Of a stretch of 64,000 nt of DNA, positions 52,163-60,921 are shown one piece after another. This DNA is from Stenotrophomonas nitritireducens (lineage in GTDB: Bacteria > Pseudomonadota > Gammaproteobacteria > Xanthomonadales > Xanthomonadaceae), in assembly GCF_001700965.1 (NCBI RefSeq), contig NZ_CP016756.1, positions 372,001-436,000 on the forward strand, written 5' to 3'. The notes below the pieces were generated by a model. The model was not told the origin of the DNA and made no database searches. It was given only the letters and a program-made list of their open reading frames with translations. How positions within the stretch are numbered: the first letter of the stretch is position 1; each line of letters opens with the position of its first letter. The position numbers were made by a program, and so were the translations under genes.

Positions 52163-52774
52163 TCAGGGCCCGCCCTGGGCCTGCCGATAGCCTGCCAGCG
52201 CCTGGCCGATCACCTGCCGCGCCTGTTCGGCATCGCCCCAGCCGTTGAGCTGGGTGTCTGCCCCACCCGGCAGCTGCTTGTAGCTGCGGAAGAACGCCTC
52301 GATGCGCTGGACTTCCATCTCAGGCAGGTCATCCAGATCGCGGACCTTGGCATAGGTCGGGTCCACCGCATCAACCGGCACTCCGACAATCTTCTCATCG
52401 GCCTGGCCCTTGTCGCGCATCCGCAGCACCGCCACCGGACGGAATCGCAGCATCGCACCGGCCTGGACCGGAAAGCGGGTCAGCACCAGCGCATCCAGCG
52501 GATCACCATCGCCGGCCAGGGTCTGTGGCATCGCCCCATAGTTGGCCGGGTAAGCCACCGGCATCGACAGGAAACGATCCACCCGCAGTTCGCCATGCGC
52601 GCCGATCTCGTACTTGATCGCGCCACCGGCGGGGATTTCCACCGCCAGCAGCACTTCCTGCGGTGCGTTCTCCGCTTGCGGCAAGGCAAACGGATGCAGC
52701 ACCTGCGCGCTGGCCAGCAGCGGCGACGCCGTGGCCAGCAGCATCACACCCACACGCAGCAACACGCGGCTCAT
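52163..52774 (-). CDS. Exported inorganic pyrophosphatase (family I)
   Basis: This is a 203-residue enzyme with an N-terminal signal peptide (RVLLRVGVMLLATASPLLAS), so unlike the usual cytosolic Ppa it should act in the periplasm. Family I catalytic residues are present: EIPAGGAIKYEIG (E and K), RFLSMPVAYPANYGAMPQTL and the triple-Asp motif DGDPLDALVL, then KIVGVPVDAVDPTY with metal-binding Asp. A start at 52774 lies five bases after the stop of the phosphatase gene; an alternative ATG at 52798 would overlap it. It would split pyrophosphate released outside the cytoplasm. It is the last gene of the phosphate cluster. Confidence 0.88.
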   Translation of the reverse strand: MSRVLLRVGVMLLATASPLLASAQVLHPFALPQAENAPQEVLLAVEIPAGGAIKYEIGAHGELRVDRFLSMPVAYPANYGAMPQTLAGDGDPLDALVLTRFPVQAGAMLRFRPVAVLRMRDKGQADEKIVGVPVDAVDPTYAKVRDLDDLPEMEVQRIEAFFRSYKQLPGGADTQLNGWGDAEQARQVIGQALAGYRQAQGGP

Positions 52775-52778
52775 CGGT

Positions 52779-54137
52779 TCATTCCCAGCACCGGTCATCG
52801 CGGCCCTTTGGTGAGACTGGCCGTGGGCAATCGCGCTGCGGGATGCGCCCCTCGGTGACTTCGCTGAAACGCTTGCCGCCGTGCGCATCACGGCTGATCT
52901 GGAATGCGTCATACAGGCGGCCAGTCGCCGTGCGTGCTTCATAGCGCAGGCCCTTGTCGTCCAGCCGCAGCACCTGGAACAACTGCGTGTCCTCGGCGGT
53001 GGGTTTCATCGTCGCACGCGCCTGCGGCGACAGCCGGTACTGCTTGGGGCCGGCCACCGATGAAATGTACTGCGGCAAGCTGGCGCCGTCGTCGGCGCGG
53101 CGGCCGTAGGTGTGGTCATGGCCTTGCAGCACCAGATCCACCTTGTGCCGCTGGAGAACCGGACGAATCTCGCTGGTCAGCACCGAGCTGTCGCGTTCGG
53201 CACGCAGCGGATACAGCGGCTGGTGCACGACCACGATATTCCACGCCTGCGCACTGTCTTCCAATACTTTCTCCAGCCAGCTGGCCTGCGCCTTCGCGGT
53301 GCCCAGATCCAGCGCCGAGGTGCCATCCAGCACCACCACGCGCAACCCTTGATAGTCAAACCAATAGGTCGTGCTGGCGGTGGCGGCGGCGCCGTTGGCC
53401 GGCAGTGCGAAGGTCGCCGGCCAATGCTTGCCGAGCACCCGCCGCTCCTGCGGCGTGTCTTCGAATTCCTCGAAGTACTCGTGGTTGCCGGCCGCGGGCG
53501 CAATCGCCATGCCCGGCAGCAGCCAGCCACCGGCAGCGAACCATTCGCCCCACTCGTTGTCATCCTCACCGTCGCCGCCGCTGACCAGATCCCCAGCAAA
53601 CAGGGTCAGCCGCGCGTCCGGCGCGGTCTGCCAGCCCTGGCGGATGACCCGGCTGACATGACTGAGGTTTTTGTTCTGGGTATCGCCGAAGTACAGCACG
53701 GTCAGCGGTTCGCCTGCCGCAGCGGCCGTGCGGAAGTGTTGCCACGCGCTCCAGCTGCCCTGCCCCTGCACGCGGTAGGCATACAGGGTATCGGCCTGCA
53801 GGCCATCGATGCGGACACGATGATGCTGGCTGTCGCCGTTCTCGGTCTGCAACGTCTGGCTGCTTGCGCGCAGCTGCCGCACCTGGCCCATGTCCGGCGA
53901 ATCACCGGCCACGGCCAGCTCCAGCACCGGCGGCTGCCCCAGCGGTGCGGTACGCCATGCCACCGCAAAACCGCTGCCTGCATCCTGCGCCGGCGAGGCG
54001 ACGATGCGGTCCGGGAAGCCACTTGCCGCATAGTGCCGGCTCCCCGCCGGTACCTGCGTATTGGGCTCGGCGGCTGGAGCGGCCCCCACCGCTCCAGCCG
54101 CTCCAATCAGGGCCGCCAGTAGCAGCCACTGCCTCAC
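52779..54137 (-). CDS. Purple-acid-phosphatase-like metallophosphoesterase, exported
   Basis: This is a 452-residue protein from a GTG at 54137 (AGGGG six bases upstream), with a signal peptide (RQWLLLAALIGAAGAVGAAP). An N-terminal fibronectin-like domain (about 20-130, RVRIDGLQADTLYAYRVQGQ) precedes the metallophosphatase domain with all five metal motifs: VLYFGDTQNKN, FAGDLVSGGDG, APAAGNHEYF, IVVVHQPLYP and VLQGHDHTYGRR. This arrangement is that of purple acid phosphatases, which release phosphate from monoesters. It starts 12 bp after the phytase gene and is followed directly by the pyrophosphatase gene. A TTG at 54161 would extend it upstream. Confidence 0.88.
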   Translation of the reverse strand: MRQWLLLAALIGAAGAVGAAPAAEPNTQVPAGSRHYAASGFPDRIVASPAQDAGSGFAVAWRTAPLGQPPVLELAVAGDSPDMGQVRQLRASSQTLQTENGDSQHHRVRIDGLQADTLYAYRVQGQGSWSAWQHFRTAAAAGEPLTVLYFGDTQNKNLSHVSRVIRQGWQTAPDARLTLFAGDLVSGGDGEDDNEWGEWFAAGGWLLPGMAIAPAAGNHEYFEEFEDTPQERRVLGKHWPATFALPANGAAATASTTYWFDYQGLRVVVLDGTSALDLGTAKAQASWLEKVLEDSAQAWNIVVVHQPLYPLRAERDSSVLTSEIRPVLQRHKVDLVLQGHDHTYGRRADDGASLPQYISSVAGPKQYRLSPQARATMKPTAEDTQLFQVLRLDDKGLRYEARTATGRLYDAFQISRDAHGGKRFSEVTEGRIPQRDCPRPVSPKGRDDRCWE

Positions 54138-54148
54138 ACGTTGGCCCC

Positions 54149-55258
54149 TCACTTGCCGCAATCCTGCGGCAGCGACAAGGCCGTGGCGATATCACGCCAA
54201 TCGAAGGCCACCACGCCCTGATCGTCATGCACCGCGTACAAAGCGCCCTGCGGGAAGCGCGCCGAGACCTGCTGGCTGTTCCAGATACCATCGGTATTGG
54301 CCACGGTATTGCCGTGGAACGATCCCACCGGCGCCAGCGTCTTGCGATCGAACAGATGGAAGGTGCTGCGCTCCTTGCCTTGCTCGGTGGTGATCCACCA
54401 ACCGCCATCACCGCAGGTACGCAGCATCACGCCTTCGGCCTGCGCCTTGAACAGGCCGCGGCCGAACGTCTGGCCAGTGAAATCGCCGGCCAGGTTGTAG
54501 ACCTTGAACTCGCTGGCATAGGTTTCATCTTCCTCGGCAATCAGCAGGCGGTCGTTGGCCGGATCGCCCCAGATCGATTCGACCACGCGCAGCGCGCCCT
54601 TGGGCGAGCTGTCGCCGATGCTGCGCACCAGCCTGGCCTGCACCGTGCCGCCCTCGACGTTGACGTGATAACGGCGCACGCGCTCGTTCAAACGCTCAAG
54701 CGCCGGCAGGATGTCGTTGCCCGCCGCGTCCTCGCCATCGTCATAGGAATCGGTGACGTACAGGTCATAGCCGCCCTGCACCGGATTCACCCACAGGCCA
54801 TAGGGCTTGCGCAGATCATTGCCGGCGAACACGCCCAGCGGCTTGAAGTCAGGCAACTGCAGCACCTGCACGCGGTGGTTGTCGCGCTCGACGATGAACA
54901 CCAGGTCGTCCTGCACGGCGATGCCGTTGGGGCGATCGAACTGGCCCAATGCGGTGCCGGTGCTGCCGATGTCACGCAGGTGCTTGCCGGTCTGGCCGTC
55001 ATAGACCACCAGCTTGTCGGTGGCCTTGGCGGTGGCTATCAGCCACAGCTGGCCATCCGCGCCGCGCCAGCTGGCCGGCGAGTCGATGTTGTCAGCCGGC
55101 GTCATCGGGGTCAGGAAGGCTTCCGCCACCAACTTCGGCGGCGCGGCGGTGGCGCCTTCGGCAAGATCGGCGGCGGTCGGCGGCGTCGCCGAGCGCGGTG
55201 CCGGGTGGCAGGCGCTGAGCACCAGCGCCATTGCCGTGCAGAGCAGCGCGGCCCTCAC
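54149..55258 (-). CDS. Phytase-domain (beta-propeller) lipoprotein
   Basis: This encodes 369 residues starting with GTG at 55258, whose codon overlaps the stop of the receptor gene (GTGA). The N-terminus RAALLCTAMALVLSACHPAP ends in a lipobox. The rest forms a six-bladed propeller of the 3-phytase group: DNIDSPASWRGADGQLWLIA in place of the DDPAIW motif, GQFDRPNGIAVQDDLVFIVE-RDNHRVQV, LLIAEEDETYASEFKVYNL and FKAQAEGVMLRTCGDGGWWI. Such enzymes use calcium to remove phosphates from phytate. The first motif is less canonical than in Bacillus phytase, so the exact substrate is open. It lies between the receptor and the phosphatase gene. Confidence 0.8.
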   Translation of the reverse strand: MRAALLCTAMALVLSACHPAPRSATPPTAADLAEGATAAPPKLVAEAFLTPMTPADNIDSPASWRGADGQLWLIATAKATDKLVVYDGQTGKHLRDIGSTGTALGQFDRPNGIAVQDDLVFIVERDNHRVQVLQLPDFKPLGVFAGNDLRKPYGLWVNPVQGGYDLYVTDSYDDGEDAAGNDILPALERLNERVRRYHVNVEGGTVQARLVRSIGDSSPKGALRVVESIWGDPANDRLLIAEEDETYASEFKVYNLAGDFTGQTFGRGLFKAQAEGVMLRTCGDGGWWITTEQGKERSTFHLFDRKTLAPVGSFHGNTVANTDGIWNSQQVSARFPQGALYAVHDDQGVVAFDWRDIATALSLPQDCGK

Positions 55259-57855
55259 AGTGCCACCTTCACGCCGACGGCGTAGGTGCGGCCGTATTCC
55301 TCGTTCTGCAGGGTGCGCGAGCGCACGCCCTGGTACAGCTCCAGCGGCTCATCGAGCAGGTTAGACGCTTCCAGATACAGGCTCACGTTCTTGCTGAGTT
55401 TGTAGTCGAAGCTGAAATCAAGCTGGGTGTGCGGGGCGACATAGATATCAAAGGCGCGGCTGTCGCCGATGGTGTCCAGGTATTCGCTGCGATAGACACT
55501 GGCCAGGCGCGTGCTCAGGCCGCCCCACTCGTAGCCGATATGCGCGCTGTAGATGTTCTTGGAGGCGCGCGGCAGATTGAAGTCATCACGCTCGCGGCCG
55601 GCAATGCCCGGATCAAAATCGGTATCCAGCCAGGTGCCACTGGCGCCGAGCAACAGCCCCGCCCATGCCCCCGGCAGGAAGCTCAGCTGCTGCTGCCAGT
55701 TGAATTCGGCACCAAACACCTTGGCCTTGTCGCCATTGATCGAACGGGTAACGTCGAAGCCCGGGTACTGCGGGTCGTTGTCGGTCACCGTCTGCACGAT
55801 GTAGCCGTCGATGGATTTGTGGAACAAGCCCAGCGAGACGATGCCGCTGTCGCCCAGATAGCGCTCGAACGAGAAATCCAGGTTGGTGGACTCGTACGGG
55901 TCCAGGTTCGGGTTGCCGATACGCGCTTCTTCATCGTCGCGGTTGACGGCCAGGCGCGGCGACACATCGCCAAACGCCGGCCGCGCCACGGTCTTGTTGA
56001 CCGAGCCGCGCAGCACCCAGTTGTTGTTGGTGTCATAACGCAGATGCAGGCCCGGCAGCACACTGCTGTAGCTGCTGTTGGCGATACGCGGGGTGACGCT
56101 GACGGTCTTGCCATCGGCAGCGATATCCACGTCGTTGCCGGTGGCATTGAACTGTGTGTTCTCCACACGCACGCCGCCGATCACGCGCAGCGCGCCGATG
56201 TCCCAGGTGCCCATCGCATAGGCGGCAAAGATGTCCTCGTTGGCCACATAGTCCTCTTCCAGCGAGGTCATCAGGTTGCCAGCGACATCGCCGGACTTCG
56301 CGCTGTACTTGCTGCCGTTGGCGGCCCACCAGGCGCGCATCGCCGCCGAGCTCATGCCCTGGCCAAGGCTGCCGCCACGGTGGTCCAGGGTCTTGCCGTT
56401 CCAGCTGGATAGATCAACCGCTGGACCGGTGCGCAGCTCGGCCTCATCGACATTGACGTCACGTTCGCGCCACCGGCCGAGCACGCCGAATTTGTAGCTG
56501 GCGTTGTCACCGTCGAAGCGGATGTTGACCTGGGCGCTGCGCTCGCTGTCGTCGATCTGCTTGGGCGAGATCACCACCCGATCGAAGGCGTAGTTGGCGT
56601 TGTCCATCCAGGCGCTGTCGCTGAGGCTCAGGCCCGGGATGCCGCTGTTCTGATTGAGCGTGGCCGACAGGTCGTCGCCATCGTAGTCAAAGCGCGCTTC
56701 CATTTCATCGTTCACCCGCTCGCGGGTCTTGGTGTAGCCGATGCGGTAATCGAGCACCGCGCCAGTCAAACGATTCTCACCGCCGAGGCTGAGCGCAAAG
56801 GTGTTCTCTTCCTTGGTTCGGTAGCGCATGCGCTTGCTGATGGCATCGGCCGGCAGCGCATCCACCTGGTAGCGACCACCACCCAGCGCGGTGATTTCGC
56901 CGTCGCCCAGGCCGAAGATGGTGCGCTGGCGGGTTTCGGCATCGTCGAACTGGCTGTACAGGGTGCGCAGGTAATAGCGATTGGCATCGTCCGGGCGCCA
57001 GTCCAGGTTCACGTTGGCGCCGGTGCGCTCGCGCTCGATGGTGTACTTGCGGTGCTGCAGGTCGACGGCGACCAGATCATCGTCGGCACCACCATCAAAG
57101 TTGTCGTACTCGACTTCGGTGTTGTCCGATTCGAACTTGCGCTTCTGGTAGTTCACACCCAGCGCCACACCGAACGTGCCGCCGAATACTTCGCTGTAAT
57201 TGAAGGCCGCCTTCGGGCTGGTCTCGCCGGACAGTTCCTGGTGGCTGCCTTCCAGCTTGCCCTTCAAGGAGCGCCCATCACGATCAAAGGCCGAGACCGA
57301 CTCCACCACCACCGCGCCGCCGATGGCATCACCGGGCATGTCCGGCGTTGCCGACTTGATTACCCGCAGGCGTTCGGTGGACTCGGAGGGAATCACATCC
57401 AGCGGCGCAGCGCGTGAGGAATCCTCTGGGGTACCGATGGCGATGCCGTCGATGCTGACGCTGTTCAAGGCCGCGTCCAGACCACGGATCACAACGAAGC
57501 GACCTTCACCCTGATCGCGGGTGACACTGACGCCAGGCAGGCGCTGCAGCGACTCGGCGACATTCATGTCCGGGTAGTCGCCCATCGAGTCGGAGGCAAG
57601 CGCGTCCTGCACGCCATTGGCATCGCGCTTGAGTTCGACCGCGCGGATCTGCGCTTCGCGCTGGGCGCGTACTTCAATGCGCTCCAGGTCGATGGCTGCC
57701 GCAGCACCGCTGGCAACAGTGGATGCAGCATCGGCCGTGGCCTGTTGTGCATATGCAGGCGCGACAGCCATGCAGGCCACCGCGGTCGTCACCGCTACCA
57801 CCAAGACGCTCTTGCGCACTACCGCCCCCAATCTGTGTAAAGGATGGGTGTGCAC
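55255..57855 (-). CDS. TonB-dependent receptor of the phosphate cluster
   Basis: This is an 866-residue outer membrane receptor if read from GTG 57855; a GTG at 57819, behind GGGGG, gives a cleaner signal peptide (RKSVLVVAVTTAVACMAVAP-AYAQ). The plug domain reads SMGDYPDMNVAESLQRLPGV, then SVTRDQGEGRFVVIRGLDAA and MPGDAIGGAVVVES. The C-terminal half is the 22-strand barrel with RGSVNKTVARPAFGDVSPRL, FGAEFNWQQQLSFLPGAWAG, and the end NEEYGRTYAVGVKVAL, with an aromatic-poor last strand. The linkage to phytase and phosphatases suggests that it imports phytate or another organic phosphate. A Pho-box-like repeat lies upstream. Confidence 0.92.
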   Translation of the reverse strand: MHTHPLHRLGAVVRKSVLVVAVTTAVACMAVAPAYAQQATADAASTVASGAAAAIDLERIEVRAQREAQIRAVELKRDANGVQDALASDSMGDYPDMNVAESLQRLPGVSVTRDQGEGRFVVIRGLDAALNSVSIDGIAIGTPEDSSRAAPLDVIPSESTERLRVIKSATPDMPGDAIGGAVVVESVSAFDRDGRSLKGKLEGSHQELSGETSPKAAFNYSEVFGGTFGVALGVNYQKRKFESDNTEVEYDNFDGGADDDLVAVDLQHRKYTIERERTGANVNLDWRPDDANRYYLRTLYSQFDDAETRQRTIFGLGDGEITALGGGRYQVDALPADAISKRMRYRTKEENTFALSLGGENRLTGAVLDYRIGYTKTRERVNDEMEARFDYDGDDLSATLNQNSGIPGLSLSDSAWMDNANYAFDRVVISPKQIDDSERSAQVNIRFDGDNASYKFGVLGRWRERDVNVDEAELRTGPAVDLSSWNGKTLDHRGGSLGQGMSSAAMRAWWAANGSKYSAKSGDVAGNLMTSLEEDYVANEDIFAAYAMGTWDIGALRVIGGVRVENTQFNATGNDVDIAADGKTVSVTPRIANSSYSSVLPGLHLRYDTNNNWVLRGSVNKTVARPAFGDVSPRLAVNRDDEEARIGNPNLDPYESTNLDFSFERYLGDSGIVSLGLFHKSIDGYIVQTVTDNDPQYPGFDVTRSINGDKAKVFGAEFNWQQQLSFLPGAWAGLLLGASGTWLDTDFDPGIAGRERDDFNLPRASKNIYSAHIGYEWGGLSTRLASVYRSEYLDTIGDSRAFDIYVAPHTQLDFSFDYKLSKNVSLYLEASNLLDEPLELYQGVRSRTLQNEEYGRTYAVGVKVAL

Positions 57856-57863
57856 GGTATGTC

Positions 57864-57881
57864 CGTACAGTTACGCGACAG
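57864..57881 (-). promoter_or_regulatory. Candidate Pho box upstream of the receptor gene
   Basis: Read on the minus strand, CTGTCGC-GTAA-CTGTACG shows two 7-base repeats beginning CTGT, 11 bases apart, the spacing of PhoB sites (CTGTCAT-n4-CTGTCAT). It lies 9 bp before the GTG at 57855 and 45 bp before the GTG at 57819. The second half of each repeat departs from the consensus. Confidence 0.5.
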
Positions 57882-57981
57882 TTACAGTGGCAAAGCGGGA
57901 ATATTTCAGTCTGTCATGGCATGGATACAGCGCGCAGAAACGCGCCATTGATGGTGCGGCGCCATCAATGAAGACCCTGCT

Positions 57982-58515
57982 TCAGCGACGCCGCACCCGA
58001 ACCGTGCCCGACACGCCCTCGACCCGCATCTCGTACTCGTAGCCAGCGTCCCAGCGGGTCAACGTGGCCTTGGGGGAGTACCGGTTTGCTGCCTGCCTGC
58101 GCCCATCCACCTGCTGCCAGGTCTGCCCGTTCCCCAGATGGAAAACGCTGGCACCGCTCCAGCCCTCGAAACGCCCCTCGATCCGGCTTTCGATTACCTG
58201 CACTGCGGTCGGCGTAGGCAGCTCCTTTCGCGCAGGCACGGTGGCAGGGCCAGGTGCCACCAACTCGACTTCGGGTTCTTGCAGGTATCCAGATTCCGCG
58301 TCGTAGCGGACCAGCCGGTAGTACACGGGCACGCCGTTCTGCCGTCGCAGCTGCAGTGGCGCGAGCCGGCCCCGCCCCACGTCCATATAGGGCGCCCCGG
58401 CACGAAAGATCACCTCACTTGGATTCACCCGCTCCCGTTCAAGCGGCGGCTGCGCCGACACGGACCCGGCACTGCCGATGCACACAGCGAACAACAAACC
58501 CGCACAGACCCGCAT
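57982..58515 (-). CDS. Exported small protein of the NPSEV family, copy B
   Basis: This encodes 177 residues, with GGGGAGG before the ATG at 58515. The signal peptide is MRVCAGLLFAVCIGSAGSVS-AQ. The mature part starts PPLERERVNPSEVIFRAGAP, followed by YMDVGRGRLAPLQLRR and VYYRLVRYDAESGY; this N-terminal block matches copy A (51481-51969) at most positions. The C-terminal half (VIESRIEGRFEGWSGASVFH, then NGQTWQQVDGRRQAANRYSP) is different from copy A and resembles small beta-rich domains. It lies 126 bp upstream of the receptor gene on the same strand. Function is unknown. Confidence 0.75.
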   Translation of the reverse strand: MRVCAGLLFAVCIGSAGSVSAQPPLERERVNPSEVIFRAGAPYMDVGRGRLAPLQLRRQNGVPVYYRLVRYDAESGYLQEPEVELVAPGPATVPARKELPTPTAVQVIESRIEGRFEGWSGASVFHLGNGQTWQQVDGRRQAANRYSPKATLTRWDAGYEYEMRVEGVSGTVRVRRR

Positions 58516-58781
58516 CTAATCGACCTCCCCTGCGCCGCCTACGCGGCAGCAGACATCATCTTCGCAAACTCCGTTCTGGGCCACCGGCTGATTGATCACG
58601 TTGATCACGCCGGTCTGCGTGAAGGTGCTGGAAGATGACGGCAGGCATCGTCGTCCAGCCTCTTTGCCCGCCTTCCCGAGCTGGTCCTGCCTGACCAGCA
58701 GCGCGGCGGTGTGCTGCTACGGCAGAGGCTGCGCGCAGAAGCGCTAAAATGCTGTCCTCCCCTTTCCAGCGCCCTCTCCCC

Positions 58782-59414
58782 ATGAAAATCGTCGAAGTCC
58801 GCCACCCCCTGGTCCAGCACAAGATTGGCCTGCTCCGCGATGCGTCCATGAGCACCAAGGACTTCCGCGAGGTGGTCAACGAACTGGGCACCCTGCTCGC
58901 CTACGAGGCCACCGCCAACCTGGAAACCGAAAGCCACACCCAGGCCGGCTGGGCCGGACCGGTGCAGGTGCAGCGCATTGCCGGTGCAAAGATCACCGTG
59001 GTGCCGATCCTGCGTGCAGGCCTGGGCATGCTGAGTGGAGTGTTGTCGCTGATTCCCGCCGCGCGGGTGAGCGTGGTCGGCCTGCAGCGCGATGAGGAAA
59101 CCCTGCAGCCCGTGCCCTACTTCGAGCGCCTGACCGGGCGCCTGGAAGAACGCGATGCGTTGATCCTGGACCCGATGCTGGCCACCGGCGGCACCTTGAT
59201 CGCCACCATCGACATGCTCAAGCGGGCCGGCGCGCGGCGCATCAAGGGCATCTTCCTGGTCGCCGCCCCGGAAGGCCTGAAAGCCCTGGAAGCCGCCCAC
59301 CCGGACGTGGAGATCTACACCGCCGCCATCGACGAGCGACTCAACGACAAGGGTTACATCATGCCGGGCCTGGGCGATGCCGGCGACCGCATCTTCGGCA
59401 CGCGATTGGGTTGA
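58782..59414 (+). CDS. upp: Uracil phosphoribosyltransferase
   Basis: This is a 210-residue salvage enzyme that makes UMP from uracil and PRPP. The start [20 protein letters not shown] at 58782 is that of the family. PRPP is bound by [20 protein letters not shown]; other conserved segments are [20 protein letters not shown], the flexible loop [19 protein letters not shown] and the uracil-recognition end [18 protein letters not shown]. It is a single gene with its own terminator. Confidence 0.97.
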   Translation: MKIVEVRHPLVQHKIGLLRDASMSTKDFREVVNELGTLLAYEATANLETESHTQAGWAGPVQVQRIAGAKITVVPILRAGLGMLSGVLSLIPAARVSVVGLQRDEETLQPVPYFERLTGRLEERDALILDPMLATGGTLIATIDMLKRAGARRIKGIFLVAAPEGLKALEAAHPDVEIYTAAIDERLNDKGYIMPGLGDAGDRIFGTRLG

Positions 59415-59444
59415 GCCCGGCGCGTCGCCGCTCAGAATGCAACA

Positions 59445-59469
59445 GGTGCCACTGGCACCGGGTTTTTTT
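59445..59469 (+). terminator. Rho-independent terminator of upp
   Basis: The stem GGTGCC / GGCACC with an ACT loop is followed by GGG and TTTTTTT, 30 bp after the stop. It is directly abutted by the first SMAG palindrome. Confidence 0.85.
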
Positions 59470-59730
59470 GTAGTGCTGAGCCATGCTCGGCTGGAATGAT
59501 ATCGGTGAAGCCTCTGCCGAGCATGGCTCGGCACTACCGGCTTAGCCCGTCTCCCTTCGGGAGAGGGGTTGGGGTGAGGGTGACGTTGGGGCATTACCGG
59601 TGAAGCCTCTGCCGAGCATGGCTCGGCACTACCGCCTTAGACCCTCTCCCTTCGGGAGAGGGGTTGGGGTGAGGGTGGCTTTGGAGCAATACCAGGAAAG
59701 CCTCTGCCGAGCATGGCTCGGCACTACCGG
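59470..59730. repeat. SMAG-type palindromes in a 95-bp tandem array
   Basis: One palindrome at 59470-59492 is in GTAG orientation. Three near-identical inverted copies (TCTGCCGAGCATGGCTCGGC then ACTAC) end at 59537, 59632 and 59727. The last three recur with an exact period of 95 bp (starts 59513, 59608, 59703). The spacers carry GGGAGAGGGGTTGGGGTGAG blocks also found after fimX. GTAG-headed stem-loops are the mark of the SMAG repeats of Stenotrophomonas. Confidence 0.88.
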
Positions 59731-59746
59731 AGCATTGCTGGCTTGT

Positions 59747-60637
59747 TCATGCCGCCAACGTACGTGCCTTCAACTCGCTCACTTCGTGGGTGGTGCCAAA
59801 GCGGCCCTTGTCGTCGCGCACCACCTGCGCCATCGCGCACTGCGGGTCGTGGGTAAAAAACAGATGCACGTTGCGCGCCAGCTTGTCTTCCAGGAACGCG
59901 CGCTTCTCATCGATCAACAATTCGGCATTGCGGTCATAGCCCATGGTGATCGGCACATGCACCCATGAACGTCCTGGTATCAGATCGGCACAGAACACCA
60001 CGCCACCGCGCGGCTGGCCATTGACCTGCTCCGGCCCGATGATCTCGGCCAGCATCAACCCCGGCGTGTGGCCATCGCTGAAGCTGAAACGCACCGATTC
60101 GCCCAGTACCTTCGAGTAAGGACCGCTTACGATCTCCAGGCGCCCGCTGGCTTCCAGCAAACCTGCCAACTCGGGAATGAAGCTGGCCCGGTCACGCGGG
60201 TGCGGATGGCGGGCGCGCTCCCAGTGGTCGGCACCGATCACGAACGTGGCATTGGGAAACAGCAACTCGGGTTCACGGCCTTCCGACCACGGCGCCAACA
60301 GGCCACCGGCATGGTCGAAATGCAGGTGACTGAGTACCACCACGTCGATGTCTTCATGTTCGAAGCCTGCTTCACGCAGCGAATCGATCAGCACGTGTCG
60401 CGGCTCCTGCACGCCGTAACGCTCACGCAGTTTGGGCTCGAAGAACGCGCCGATGCCGGTTTCAAACAGCACCGTCTTGCCGCCCAGCGGGCTGGCCAGC
60501 AATGCCCGGCATGCCAGTTCAATGCGATTGGCGTCATCGGCCGGCGCCCACCGTTCCCACAAGGCCTTGGGTGCGTTGCCGAACATTGCACCGCCATCGA
60601 GTTTTTGCGAGTTACCGCGGATCGACCATAGTTTCAT
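59747..60637 (-). CDS. MBL-fold metallohydrolase
   Basis: This is a 296-residue metallo-beta-lactamase fold protein. The zinc motif is [19 protein letters not shown] (HxHxDH), with a third-position His in [14 protein letters not shown], Asp in [18 protein letters not shown] and the final His in [16 protein letters not shown]. The N-terminus [20 protein letters not shown], with DGGAMFG, is typical of the group related to lactonases and N-acyl homoserine lactone hydrolases, but these names are given to many different enzymes. No signal peptide, so cytosolic. Single gene. Confidence 0.88.
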   Translation of the reverse strand: MKLWSIRGNSQKLDGGAMFGNAPKALWERWAPADDANRIELACRALLASPLGGKTVLFETGIGAFFEPKLRERYGVQEPRHVLIDSLREAGFEHEDIDVVVLSHLHFDHAGGLLAPWSEGREPELLFPNATFVIGADHWERARHPHPRDRASFIPELAGLLEASGRLEIVSGPYSKVLGESVRFSFSDGHTPGLMLAEIIGPEQVNGQPRGGVVFCADLIPGRSWVHVPITMGYDRNAELLIDEKRAFLEDKLARNVHLFFTHDPQCAMAQVVRDDKGRFGTTHEVSELKARTLAA

Positions 60638-60885
60638 ATGAAAAATTCTACCCGCAGCGCGTTAAATATTCGCAAGTAAATGGCGGCGGATAATTGGCGC
60701 GTAACGGTATAGAAAAGCAACGCAGTGTTGCGGATTGCGGTGCAGGCAGAAACTGTGGTCCACGCTTGGGTTTGAGTTGGGTACCCGCCGGCATTGAATC
60801 AAGAAAAACGTCAACAACGCTGGCAATGCCGGCTCGGGCAAAGTACCCAACCAGAACCGCGACAACACCCCGGTCCACTCAAAGA

Positions 60886-60912
60886 AAAACCCCGCCGAAG
60901 CGGGGTTTTCAT
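60886..60912 (-). terminator. Terminator of ggt
   Basis: The stem AAAAACCCCGC / GCGGGGTTTT lies 10 bp after the ggt stop in its reading direction, with a T-run on that strand. Confidence 0.9.
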
Positions 60913-60921
60913 TTCAATTGC

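Noticed and set aside
60648..60878. Minus-strand ORF of 76 codons between the MBL gene and ggt
   Set aside because: GTG start without ribosome binding site, located behind the ggt terminator; no motif.
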